Source: Russula earlei
Lineage: Eukaryota; Basidiomycota; Agaricomycetes; Russulales; Russulaceae
Length of the DNA: 64,000 nucleotides
NCBI GenBank assembly: GCA_025769875.1
Contig: JAGFNK010000262.1
Location: 1-64,000 of the forward strand
Direction of reading: 5' to 3'
This document shows, piece by piece, positions 9,874-20,933 of the stretch (positions within the stretch are counted from its first letter, which is position 1; each line of letters opens with the position of its first letter). The translations under genes and the position numbers were made by a program. A model generated the notes under the pieces. That model searched no databases. It was not told the origin of the DNA and saw nothing but the letters and a program-made list of their open reading frames with translations.

Positions 9874-10415
9874 GCTGACCACGGAATCACGTGCATGCAG
9901 GTGTCATTGTGTCGCGGCGTCAGTCCACTTTCTTTTGTAGTATGCTTCCTCTTTCTCATTCATTGTTCAGTCCTACCTTTCCACCTTGCCACTCCTTGAT
10001 TGCCACCTGCTTCCACAGCCGTATGCAAGAGCTCGAAGCCCAGACATCTCATGGCTTTTCCTCGCACGCGATCCCTGATCGCTGCCTTGTCACTCACCTC
10101 GCATCCTCGTTCCAGTCCTCTGCAAAAGTACATTTATTTTAAATTTTTAATAAATGGTCATGTTGGTCTCAGTACATTTGTTGTTTCTGTTCACACATTG
10201 TGCTGGTTTCTCTTTGGCATGGGTTTCACACCTGAGTGTTGATATAACCATGATGTGATTTCTGCTTCAAGAATTGGTACAACAGTGAGAAAAAAATAGT
10301 GTCTCTGGGGTCCTTGATCACTTTTCTCACTCAGACGCTTACAAATGTGTGCTGTCTTCACGTCAGAAACAGGGACAGGCCAGCATAACAAGCTGGCCGG
10401 TCCCTGTTGCCATAC
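9874..10415 (-). repeat. 540-bp inverted arm, right
   Basis: Inverted partner of 6677-7216. The inner edge lies just after the last recognisable Rab sequence. Just outside, at 10430-10460, is a separate GC-rich palindrome (GGCTCGGCTTGAAAC / GGTTTCGAGCCGAGCC). Confidence 0.85.
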
Positions 10416-10532
10416 GGTAGTGCTGTCGCCGGCTCGGCTTGAAACAGGTTTCGAGCCGAGCCGGAGCCGTATTTGAGCCAAGCCAAGCTGTTTTGATTGC
10501 CAGATTTGGAGGTTTGAAGTGCCAGATTTGGA

Positions 10533-11250
10533 TACTGTACGCCACTGGGAACTCGGCAGTTCACTACCATCTCAGCAATTTCATTTTTCCCTGTATCTGC
10601 TCAAACAACTCTATTCAAAACTTTGTAGTTATACTATTGAGTACCATTAATGTCATTCTAGCAAAGAAAAATTGCAGTCCATTGAGTGGTTCTTGAGTAA
10701 TGTTTTGGCCTGAGGGTCACGCCTGCATCACACCTGCATCACACCGCTGTCATGGCAGAGGGTGGAGTTTGATTCCAGCTGGGTGATCACATCACCAACA
10801 GTACGCTGACTCAGAGGCCTCCGAGGATCTGGGTACTCTCTCAATGCCATGTTACAGGCGGTCCAGCTGGCCAGCACAAGACCATACATATGAGCAGTGG
10901 CTGACGACATAGTAGTAATAATCACTATCCCTCCTCATCGTCCCTTGCCTCATCAATAGGACCCTCACTGGCACAACCATTTGCACAGCTGCCTTCGCAA
11001 CACTCTTACAGTACTGCACCATACAGTACTACTACACCATCATTCCAGATTCAATATTGGGACCAGATTCCACTCAATTAGATGCTACTCCTGTTTTCCC
11101 TAGTCCCCACCTAATCAAATTGCCATTGTACATAACATTTCATCCCGGGTGGACTTTAATTCAGCATGGGTGTTACATGTATGTTACTTTCGTGATGTTT
11201 GTGACCGCCGAGATGGTAGTGAACTGCCGAGTTCCCAGTGGCGTACAGTA
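10533..11250. mobile_element. 718-bp element with identical 41-bp terminal inverted repeats
   Basis: TACTGTACGCCACTGGGAAC... at 10533-10573 is an exact reverse complement of 11210-11250 over 41 bp. The 636 bp between them contain no credible gene. The outer bases allow a TA target duplication (TA at each end), which would fit a Tc1/mariner-like non-autonomous element, but that is inference. The flanks on both sides carry GCCAGATTTGG motifs. Confidence 0.7.
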
Positions 11251-11343
11251 TGGTTGCTCGATTTGGAGAGTCGTCTGCCATCTGCCTCGGTTTGAAGCGC
11301 CAGATTTGGGTATGGTAGCTCGATTTGGAGAGTCGTCTGCCGT
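11248..11343. repeat. Two direct copies of a ~30-bp unit
   Basis: TATGGTTGCTCGATTTGGAG... at 11248-11277 recurs as TATGGTAGCTCGATTTGGAG... at about 11310-11341, each continuing AGTCGTCTGCC. It abuts the right TIR of the 718-bp element. Confidence 0.8.
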
Positions 11344-11445
11344 GCCTGCCATTCTGCCTTGCCTTGACGCAACCCCAGCAATCCCCGACACGCCTTGCTC
11401 TCGCCTCGCCTGCAAGCCTTCCTTCATCCTGCCAAGATCCGTTAA

Positions 11446-11957
11446 TCTTCTCCCCCACCCCAACCCGTACTGGAGCTCCCAAAGCCGCCGCTACCCAGCG
11501 TACCTCAAAGACTCATCAAAGACGAGCTCGTCGAGCTCCCGTCCGACCCCCAGACCCGCCCCCTCCCCGCAGAACAAGGCGAAGATGACGAGATCCATGG
11601 CTATGAGACAGACACAGGCGTGCACATGCGCAAGCACAAGAGCATCACGGGACGCAAGACCAAGGCAGAGCGCCGCCGAGCTGGGTGCCGCCGTATCACC
11701 GCTTACTGGCTCGCAGATGGCTTTCGCATGAAGCTGCTTGCCAACTTTCTCAAGTGCGAGCACAATGTCGTCCCTTGTTCATTTGATGAGGCTCTCTATG
11801 TCGTATATTCCTTGCTGACCCCTTGTCCTTCAACTTTTCCCTCTTGCACAGTGCACGCAGGGCTGACCACCTCTCCCAGATGTATCACCTCCCGCTGCTT
11901 CCTGGTTACGGCCCCGTGGCTCCTCGGTGCCCGCTCCATCGCACACGCGACATGTTG
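11446..11957 (+). pseudogene. RMD1/RMND1 (DUF155) family N-terminal fragment
   Basis: The frame from 11446 reads ...PQRLIKDELVELPSDPQTRP, then DDEIHGYETDTGVHM, then RRITAYWLADGFRMKLLANF-LKCEHNV and FDEALYV. A GTATAT donor at 11803 and an acceptor at 11877-11879 join exactly to MYHLPLLPGYGP, the conserved RMD1-family signature. RMD1/RMND1 proteins are membrane-associated DUF155 proteins (yeast Rmd1 is needed for meiotic division; human RMND1 is mitochondrial). The similarity ends after about 20 residues of exon 2, and the DUF155 core and membrane segment are absent. The sequence then becomes unrelated, so this is a truncated copy, not a working gene. No convincing start codon is visible. Confidence 0.75.
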
Positions 11958-12339
11958 AAAGTTCACGTCTGAGCTTTTCTCGCTAAAACTTTCCCGTCAT
12001 GATCGGAGAAGATAACTCGATCTTAGTGCCGCGGGCATACAACCCTCTCGGAACCATATGAAGGGGCTTCACCAATCGTCTCGAGTTGGCCATCAGCCCA
12101 TCATGGCATGATCATGCTGATATACAGAAAATCGGAGGGTTAACTACAACCATCAAGTGATGTACGCACGACCTCTAGTTCACCTAAGGAGGATTAGATC
12201 GGTATCCATTGAAATGAGGAAGGAGATTCAGCGTCGTTAGTCAGACTTGCGCTAGAGGAAAGAAGAAAGATCGAAGCGGGTACGCAGTGCAAGGAAAAAA
12301 CAGAAATCAATGTGAAAAAAGCAACCGAAAGGTCCACTG
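11958..12339. other. Intergenic, nothing recognised
   Basis: No ORF, RNA gene or repeat that I can support. It probably includes the 3' flank of the minus-strand RhoGEF gene. Confidence 0.5.
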
Positions 12340-15320
12340 TCAATCGACGGGGTACAAGAAGCTCGCAAGCAACCATCCCAACTCGCCGCCGGAATCGCGC
12401 GCGAGCAGTAAGCAGTCCTCGCCCTCGTCCACGAGCAGTGGCAAGTCGCGATGTTGCGACGGGTGCCCAGCCTCCTTGAGCACCTCATACACGTGGCCGA
12501 GGAACAGCTTGAAGAACGGGAGGCCGTAGTACTCCACGCCCTCTGGCGGCTCACACTCGTGGACTACTCGACACGTGTACATCACCGGTGCGCGGTACCA
12601 CCGCGAACTCACCGTCAACTGTGGCGCTGGGGGCATTGGTGGGCGGGGGTGATGTCGGTAAGCCGCGTGCGAGGGTGGGTGGTGGTGGTGGGCATCCGAC
12701 GGACGCCGCGAGCCGTTGCGCCGCTGAAGGGACGGGAGCAACGACTCGACGATATTCTGCTTACCGCCGGTCACGCCCGCGTGCAGTTCCTCGCGCTCCT
12801 TCTCCCTCTCCCGCCCGTCGCGTCCAAACGCATCCGTCAACCGGCCCTGCGACGATGAATGATGCAAGGACATGGGCATGCTCTGCCGGCGTGACATCGC
12901 ACGGCGTGGGGGTGAGGATGTAGATTCTGGCGCGTCGCCGTACGGCATGTTTCCAGTGGAGGACTTAGCGGAGCGGATCGAGCGCATGCTCTCTGAAGAT
13001 GGCCGGCGGGCAAGACGAGCAGTGGTGTTCGAGTTGAAGCTGCGTTTCCTGCGTGCAGAGGGTGGGGAATCTGCAAAAGATGACGTATCTGCTGGTGCCG
13101 AGCGTGCTGGCTCAAGCGAGGCCGTCGCGTTCACAGCGCCCACCCGCGCGGCGGTCGGGGATGGCGGTGATGTAGTTGCGCCTGCGCGTAACTGTTTCGA
13201 ACGGGGGGTCAAATTTTCTGGGTGAATGATGTTGAGACCACTGAGATCGTGCGCAGCCTCCTCCCAGCGAGCTCGCCAGACACGCTCAGTCTCCTCACTT
13301 CCCGCATTCATCTCTCCCTCGACACGTAATGCATCCCATAGATCGCTCCAACGCGTGCGCACGTCACGCCACAAGCGTGCCTGCCACTTTGCTAGCCGAG
13401 CAACGCATAATGTCACGCCGTCGTGTAGGAGAGTCAGGTAAGCGGGAAGCTCCGTTCCAAGCTGTGCGCGTAGCGCGACGTATGCAATCGAAGCTTCGTT
13501 TAGCCCAGATGGTGGACGGCCCTTGGCAGGGTTGTGTTGCAGGAGAGCGTAATGGTGCGGTTCCAGGGCATGGAGCGTTTCCATCAGTAGAGCAGGGCGT
13601 TTGATAGTGTCAAGTAAAAGCCGAAGCTGCGGTAAGAGTTGCTCCCGGACAAGAACGTCGAGGTCAACGCAGAGTGTTGCAAGCTGGTTGTCGACAACGA
13701 CCAAGAATGCGTCAAAAGCCTCCGAGGTGACGTCAGGACCGAGACCGATCACACGTCCGAAGCCCTCGGCCCACGACCGCAAGGCAGACGTCAGGGTCTG
13801 TACGGACTTGACCCACTCTACGGTCTCCTTGGCGAGTCTCTGAATGAACTCGTCCGTAAGATGTATGTGTCGTTCCATCTGCATCACGCGCTCAGTTTCT
13901 TCGCTGTCGGCCCGAGATATACTTCTGGGAGTGGTGACTCCGCTGCGCACTCGACCCACAATTCCAAGGCCCTTCTTTTTGAGCAATTCGGCGGGTTTTC
14001 CAACAGCTAAAACTTCTTTGACAATCTCACGCCGCCGCTGCCCTTCATTGATGGCGTGCGAGACTGCCTCAACCTTAGCTTTGGCGCGGCGAAGGTTCTC
14101 CTTGTCACCGTGGGAATCTGGGGTGGCTTCGATGATAGCATGTAACAAAAGAGCATACTTGAGTAGGCGCTGCACCGGTTTGATGAGCAATGATGGAAGG
14201 TCCCATGCGTTCGAGAGCTGTTGGGCAAGGGTGCGTGTTGTGGCGTGATAGGCAGCAAGCGCAGGGGTTTGGGGGAGCGAATTGAGGTGGGTCAAGGAAG
14301 CTGGATGACGAGTGATATAATGCATGTACGGCGATTCCATGCGAGGTATCTTCCATGAGTTAGCCATCGGGAAATAGGCGTCATAAGTCGTCAGCGTACC
14401 ATCTCGATAAAGAGAACGCCGACCCTGTCCTCACCCTCCCCGTTTGGAAGGACACTACCCAATGCGATCTCCAGGCGAGCAACGAACTCGTCAGAAAACT
14501 CAGCTAGCTCAGGAAGGTTGCTAAAAATGATCCGAGCATCGTCTCGTGTCATAGGCGGTCCGAGTAACGTGGTGGATGAGCCTGAGGCGGTCGAAAGAGT
14601 ACGGATGGAGGATGACGATGATTCTGGGGGGGTTGGGATAGGGGGTTCATGGCCTAGGGGAGAGGAAGTGTCATCAGAAAAAACGTGGAAAGGTTGAAAA
14701 ATGAAGCACGGACCGAGGGCAACAGGGAGGTGAATGTTGCGGATAAGCGCGAGGTCAGAAGCGTACGCGCGCTCGGACTCGATGAGCTCGAGGAGAGCAT
14801 GAGTTCGCTTGGAAAGTCCGGAGGGGGCTTTAGAGGGAAGGGTGGCAGAAGGTGGCGGAGAGTCTATTAGGTCCCGTCTGGAGGGACTATCGAGGGTACT
14901 GACATCAACCGAGGAAGGGGATGCGGTGGACAAGGGCGTAATCGGGAGAGGCTTGTCGGGGGATGGTGTTCGGGACAGTGAGAGGTAGGGAGGGGCTTTT
15001 GGCTTGTCGTTAAGGAATGCGCCATCGATGATGGTCTCGACGAGGGTGTCGATGGAAAGGGAGGTGGATGAGCTCATACGCAATATGGGGCTTGGCATAT
15101 CTTGCGTGTTTGCGTCCTCTTTGGCGATACGGGAGTGAGCTGGGGGACGGAGCGGGGAGCGGGCGGGGAGAGGAGGAGGCTTTGAAGAGTCTGGAAGGGG
15201 CTGAAGGACAAGCTGGAGTGGCCTATGAGAGGCCGTGCCCACGTTGGGTGAACGAGGCCGAGCGGTTGGGCCTTGCCCTCTTCCTGACTCCGTGTCGGCG
15301 CTCCGCCTTTGCATTGGCAC
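12340..15320 (-). CDS. DH-BAR domain RhoGEF with C-terminal SH3-like segment (copy 1, intact)
   Basis: Exons 15320-14714, 14653-14400 and 14349-12340 total 956 codons in one frame. Introns of 60 nt (GTCCGT...CCCCTAG) and 50 nt (GTACGC...CTAAC...GAAG) separate them. A Pro/Ser-rich leader is followed by a Dbl-homology domain: SKRTHALLELIESERAYASD (CR1), SNLPELAEFSDEFVARLEIA (CR2), LLIKPVQRLLKYALLLHAII (CR3). A helical BAR-like region follows (about residues 400-660), then a low-complexity Ser/Arg linker, then an SH3-like end (LPLLVDEGEDCLLLARD, GELGWLLASF). The order DH-BAR-SH3 resembles fungal Tuba/DNMBP-type exchange factors, which activate Cdc42 or Rho at membranes; that role is inferred from family. 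It is the only copy of four with a canonical CR3 and full length. The start at 15320 is the first ATG of the frame; 15314 is also possible. Confidence 0.87.
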
Positions 15321-16770
15321 TAGTGATGTGTTTCAAAACGGAGGGTAATATTCGACTTGCGAACTCATGATACCCGACATTTCATGTGGCACCGGCTAAA
15401 CGAGGGGGGGGATGTGTGGCTGGGCATCGATGCTCTCATTTGTGGTCCTCGAATTTGATCTTTTGACGCTCTGTACGCAAGGTGAATACTGGTTCTGTCC
15501 AGGTGTTGACAGACAGTGAAACGAGTTACGACCGTAGTTCCACATCCCTCCCCTCAACACATCATTTTGCGGACGGAGATAGAGCGAGAATCCTGCGTTC
15601 TGCCACCCTTATTTTATTTTTACATTACCCTGCCGCACACGTCACCGCCGCACCACATCCACAACACTGGACGGGCGGGCAGCAGGTCCACGGGAAACGT
15701 ACGTCGCAACGTAAGCGGAATCCCTCACATACCTCTTCCCAGCCCAGTCGTAAGGCTGTCGTGGCTCGGGGCATCCAATGACAGCACCCTTTGAATTGGG
15801 CCGTGACAACGCTGTCTCCAGCTGTCCCTTCCTGGCCCGGGCGAGACGACAATGGGATGCACAACAGAGATTCTTTTTGTCCCGTCATTAGTGGATCATT
15901 CGTTGAATTGATTCTCTCGGCTGTTCCCCTTATCTTCCCAGCCACATGCATAATCCGCGCCCTCTATTCTCGAGTACGGCACCCACGGGGAGCCCTGTCT
16001 CCACCACCGTCCTTCCCAGTCCATGTAGATCGCCCCGTAACTGACTTGTCCCCGCACTCCTTGCGTCGAATGCCCTCACGCGCCGCTTTACACGTCTTCG
16101 GTCTTGGCATGCCTTACATCCGCAACACCTCCTATTCTACCTTGCTCTGTGATCGATATCGGGTACAGGGACCGGTGACTAGCTGCGGGGAGCGTTTATC
16201 AGATGAGCGCGCCAAATACTTGGCCACATGATGAAGGCACGTTACCTAAATGTGTGACAACGCTCTTTGGATCTTGCGCTCACCTAACTGTGATATAAGC
16301 CTCGCGCCTCTCCATAATTTCCGCTGTGCAGGGCGTCTTTACTTGTTCTTATTCGTGTGTAATTGGCCTCGGGGCGTTATGCGACTGTTCTTTTTGCCCA
16401 CTTCCTGCAAACAACGGAAAGCACAAACCCCTCGTTTAGGCCCTTTTCACTATTTCCTTCTTATCACCCAGCTTATAACGCACCACACATGCTCCCCATC
16501 TCTGGAGGGGAATCCTTATTCTCCGTACATCTGACCCGCTCACTCACCCAAGGCTACGGTACGAACACGGCGCCGAGCTGGAAGCGCCAGCCCGTCTTCT
16601 CGGTACGCCAGAACGTTCCTTCAAGCCCAACGCTGCCTTCCGGGACGCACGATCACTTCCTGTGCCACCTCTTCCTTCATCGGTGCAGCATTGAACAGGT
16701 CATGTAAAGGAGCGGGTAACGTGCGGCTCGGCTACATCTTGAATGAAATATTACCTAGACGCACGACGAA
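15321..16770 (-). repeat. Upstream region duplicated at 33915-35407 (inverted)
   Basis: Read on the minus strand this matches the plus strand at 33915-35407 in patches throughout. Examples are AAAAATAAAATAAG, the block around AATTCAACGAATG/GGATCATTC, CGCCCCGTGGTAAATTA versus the complement of TAATTGGCCTCGGGGCG, and GGCCTAAACGAGGG. No ORF is conserved between the two, so this is probably promoter and 5' flank copied with the RhoGEF. No other gene is visible. Confidence 0.75.
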
Positions 16771-17448
16771 TCATTCCCTTGACCGGCACGTAGAACTAGT
16801 TGAATTTTCACAAGTCACTTTATCTATTGGACAGTTGGCGCAATATACGTCGCCACGCGGTAACTCTGGTCTGTGGCTGCATGACGGGCGCAGGACTGGT
16901 GGACCATCTCCTTCTGCCCCCACACCCGCTCCCAACTTCCTGTGCAGCATCGGCCAGCCACTACCTGAAAATGACCACTGCGCGATGTGGCGCTTACCGT
17001 TCACCCTCAACATTCGTATCGCAATGATCCATCGCTCCGCCCTGGTTGCCGCATCCGGGGGCAAGTACAGACCGAGAGGGCTCTCCCTCTCCGCATCTCT
17101 GTGCCGGAGTACATCGGCCCATTCGGTCGACGCGTGATGGTTGATAACAAACAAACTAGGCACTGCCCTTACTTTCGACCTCTGGAGAATTCCCTGCGAT
17201 GCGAATTCACATGCAACAGTAAACGGGCCGTAAACCTCCGGGACTTCCGAGTATGTAGCATGTCTTGCCACAACGGTTGTAATAATTACACATTCCAATC
17301 TCATTAGATGGTTCCAAGAGTTTTCTCGCAATCTGGAGAATTCTAAATTTTCTCTTTTCGACGTGCCGAAGCACCGACGACGTCATCTCTATTCCCGCGA
17401 CATCAACCCAATCTCAGTCATTTCCAGCGGATCACAGAGGTCTCGTCA

Positions 17449-17456
17449 TATATAAA
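17449..17456 (+). promoter_or_regulatory. TATA box of the aldo/keto reductase gene
   Basis: TATATAAA lies 61 bp upstream of the ATG at 17517, followed by a CT/CA-rich leader. This predicts a short 5' UTR of about 30 nt. Confidence 0.55.
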
Positions 17457-17516
17457 GGACTCCATCCCCAATGGCCCGATGTCGTCATTGCATCAACCTT
17501 CGTGCAGCAGATAATC

Positions 17517-18732
17517 ATGTCGTATCGCAAGACACTTCAGCTGAACAACGGTATTTCTATCCCCCAAATTGGGCTCGGGACGTGGCTCTCTTCGCCGCAA
17601 GAGGTTGAAAATTCTGTCCGTTTCCTAATGCGCAAATACGTTCTTCGATAACTGACACGTGCTGGGGTGCAGGTTGTGTGGGCAGTGGAAGCCGGTTATC
17701 GCCACCTCGACTGCGCGTACGTGTATGGCAACCAAGAAGATGTACGTCTGCCACCCACTGGCCCTTGCCTGGCTTCGTCCTCTACCATTAAGCTAAGCAA
17801 CGTGACGCAGGTCGGTAAGGCTCTGAAGAAGGTAATACCATCTGTGGTACCGCGCGGAGATCTCTTCATCACTTCAAAACTTTGGAATGACGGACACCGC
17901 CCATCGAATGTTGAGAAGCAGCTCGATGCCACACTGTCACAACTTGGCATCGCCTACCTCGACCTTTACCTCATTCATTTTCCTGTCGCGTTTGTCCCAG
18001 ATCGCGGGTTGTTCCCCGAGCGTGCGGGCAAGCCTGACGAAGTTGAAATCGATGTGGAAACCTCAATTGTTGAAACATGGAGGGCACTGCTCGCTCTGCG
18101 CAACACGGGCAAAGTCCGGGCAGTCGGTGTGAGCAATTTTACGATCGAGCATCTCAAGGCCATCATCAAGGCGACAGGAGAGCGGCCGACGGTGAACCAG
18201 ATCGAGGCGCATCCTCTGTTGCTACAAGAGGATCTAGTGGAGTATTGCAAAAAGGAAGGGATTCATATTACTGCTTACTCTCCATTGGGGAATAACGGTG
18301 GGTCCAAAAGCCGGGGAGAGACATGACGGCATGCTGAAACGAGGATAGTGCAAGGCAAGACGAAGCTGGTAGACTACCCCGAGGTGAAGAAGGTAGCCAA
18401 CAGAGTCGGTGCGAGTGCTGCGCAAGTGCTTGTCGCTTGGGGCGTTTATCGCGGGTACTCCGTCATTCCCAAATCTGTACAAAAGGGTAAGTGATCGATG
18501 ATGGACCGACCGGGTGAGATTGCACTCACGCTTCGCCTCGCGAGTAGAACGCATCATCGAGAATTTTGAACAGATCACACTGAGCAGGGAGGATTACGAA
18601 GAGATCAGTGAGATTGGCAAGAAGAACCACGTCCGGTTCAACATCCCGATTACGTACTCGCCCAAGTGGTCGATCAATGTGTTCGACGAAGAAATCGAGA
18701 AGGAAGCCGAATACACCGTTAAGCTCGAATAA
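17517..18732 (+). CDS. Aldo/keto reductase (AKR superfamily), five exons
   Basis: Exons 17517-17615, 17673-17741, 17811-18297, 18349-18486 and 18545-18732 total 981 nt, 326 residues. All introns are GT-AG and 50-70 nt. The protein is a typical (beta/alpha)8 NADPH-dependent reductase of the size usual for the superfamily. The catalytic tetrad is complete: Asp and Tyr in LDCAYVYGN, Lys in ITSKLWND, His in YLIHFPV. The cofactor-side motifs [14 protein letters not shown] and IPKSVQ are present. Such cytosolic enzymes reduce aldehydes or ketones, or xylose-like sugars; the substrate cannot be told from sequence. The start opens the conserved [15 protein letters not shown] strand. It stands alone, with its own TATA box 61 bp upstream. 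Confidence 0.93.
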
Positions 18733-19023
18733 AGGTAGTCAAGAGAACGAGTATTGATTGTAAAGTTCGTAGAGCAGCCAGCTGCGGTGGATGGTCGAAT
18801 AGCCTAGCCTAGAAATGGAAGTGTGGTAACCAACAAATGCTGATGACATAAGCGATCGAGACGAGCAAGGAAAGCAAATACGAATCGATCTGCAATAAGA
18901 AAATAGAAATCCCTTCCTTTTTCTCTAACGTTGCCTTCACACACTCTCCTTCTCCTCGTAAAACGCCCTGGTTTGGCTTTCTTTTGGAAAATTTCAAAAG
19001 GTGTATAACTACTCGACCACTCG
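18733..19023. other. Intergenic, nothing recognised
   Basis: 3' flank of the reductase gene and 5' flank of the membrane-protein gene. No other feature is supportable. Confidence 0.5.
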
Positions 19024-20933
19024 ATGAGTAACGGTTCTGCGACCGCCTTCCTCTCCTGGGCGATCCTCGCTTCCCTCGTGCGTGCCACGCTTCCTCTTAT
19101 TCAGGTTGATGCTGATGATGTTAGTTTCTTGCGTTCCTTTTCTATCATCTTTGGAGCTATGACAGGCTGCAGTGTACCAAGTGGAATGCTGGACGACAGC
19201 CTGGTGCATTTAGGCGTCTTATGATAGTACGTTCGCACTTGTATGTCTCGACCCGATTTGAACAGCCGGGTCGCGAACGCAGTACTCGTATCTGGGATCA
19301 ACGCCACTGCTCATCGCTTTTGGGGTCGGTATCACCGTTCTGAAGTTCAAAGAAGGTGGGCCAAGGCGGGTGGTCTTGTTTGGGTAATGACAGAAGCCGC
19401 TTGTTGGCGACAGGCTCCGTGGTACTCTCCGGTGATGAAGGTACGCAGAGGATTTCGCTCCCGGATATTGATTCGTAAAAAGGCGTACAGCGTTTCCCAA
19501 GCCACCGGATCTGTGGTCCAGTGACCATCAGCACAGCCTTCTGGCGCTCTTCTTCGTCTTTAGCATCGCGTGGGCGCTCGAACAGTGCGTCACTTTGGCT
19601 TCCTTGTTGTCGGATGTCTTGCTCATTTGGTAAAGAATAACGCATTTCGAAGGTCCGCTTCTGTGTTGTTATCGATCTGCGTGACACGATGAATGGAACG
19701 GACGCAGAACTGGCCTTTTGGCTCTTCCTTCTCGATCAAGGACCCTGAAAAGCGCAACTGGTTCACCAGCTGGGAATACAGACTCTGGGCCATACGTCCG
19801 TCTTGCCTTTTCTCTCCCCTTTCTCGGCCAACGCTCAGGTCAAATCCAGTCTGCCTGGCTACCATCCTTGGTATGCCACTCACCACCCTCGTCGCACGTC
19901 ACGACATTGTCACAGTACCCACCCGCCCTTTCTTCTCCGTCGACTCCCCCCCCACTCACCCCCCCCCCCCCGTCCCTTTCTCCAGGTCGATGCTTGGATC
20001 TTCCTCGTCGGCGCTCTGAGTTCTACGACTACCAACGTTCTCTTCATCTACGTTCTCGTCCGCTTCCCCCTCTTTCTTCGCCATGTAAAGGCAGAGGGTG
20101 CCGATCCCGTCGTCGTCATTCGTCTTGCCACCTTTTACGAGCTCAATGTCCGTCTCTTCTCTCAATTTTACATCACCCTTGTCCGATACGGTCCTTTTAG
20201 CTCGTCCGGATCGTGTTTCGATTTGCGGCAGCAATCCCGCTCCTTGTGCTCGCTGTCGATGGTGTTAGCGGTTCACACAACATCAATCGCAGCATGTGAG
20301 TCAAGGTTACTGAATGTACACTCACTTTGCGACGCATTCACTACTTCTAGATTCTGGTCAGACGCTTTATTGATGGTCTCTGCCATCGGGCAGTTCATCT
20401 CCTCTCTCATTACCATCATGGTACGCATCTTGACACCCTCACTTTACACCAACTTCAAAACGTGCTCGTAGATATTCTTTCCACGCTCTCTGACTAGAGA
20501 ACATGGCTACCTGCCCCACGCTGCCTCCACAACAACTGTTACGTCAACGCATCTTGACTACGTGATGTCCGAACTTTCGCGGGCATCATCAACTCATATG
20601 CAGACGCACACGTCCTCAAAGTCGACGGCACGTGAACGTACACCGTCTCCACCAACATTCTCGAGTCACGCACATGCCCGATCCAGTTCAGATGTTCCGA
20701 TTGAGTTTGCACACCCACCAGCGCAACCGAGGAGGAACACGTTACCAGAGCCCGTCTTGCACCCCTTTGTGCGTCGTTCCCTTCATTCCCCTCCTTTTCA
20801 GGTAGTTCACGGCTCAACACAGGTTACAACATACATGTCACCGATTGGTAGGTGATACCTAACCTTTACGACGGGAAATTTTGAAACGTCGCCGACAGAT
20901 TTGGTCAATATACCACCAGATGGCGCACCATAG
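19024..20933 (+). CDS. Multi-pass membrane protein, uncharacterised, many small exons
   Basis: Hydrophobic exons follow one another on the plus strand: 19024-19119 (SATAFLSWAILASLVRATLP), 19173-19226, 19283-19383 (GSTPLLIAFGVGITVLKF), 19522-19629 (SLLALFFVFSIAWALEQC), about 19690-19795, about 19986-20145 (VDAWIFLVGALSSTTTNVLF), about 20207-20270 (LVRIVFRFAAAIPLLVLAV), a segment near 20350-20420, and a cytosolic Ser/Thr/Pro-rich tail from about 20482 to a final exon at 20899-20933. This suggests around seven membrane spans, receptor-like in layout, but no known receptor motif is seen. The exon near 19700-19795 has competing frames (ELAFWLFLLDQG versus EKRNWFTSWEYRLW), so either a splice site is misplaced or the gene carries a frameshift. 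The first ATG opens the first span. The function is unknown. Confidence 0.55.

Noticed and set aside
12451..14248. Long plus-strand ORFs opposite the RhoGEF gene
   Set aside because: They are antisense shadows of a GC-rich coding region; the same shadows recur opposite copies 2 and 3 and have no domain or splice support.
16771..17331. 186-residue minus-strand ORF upstream of the aldo/keto reductase
   Set aside because: It has no recognisable motif, lies over the reductase promoter side, and is not conserved in the duplicated upstream region.
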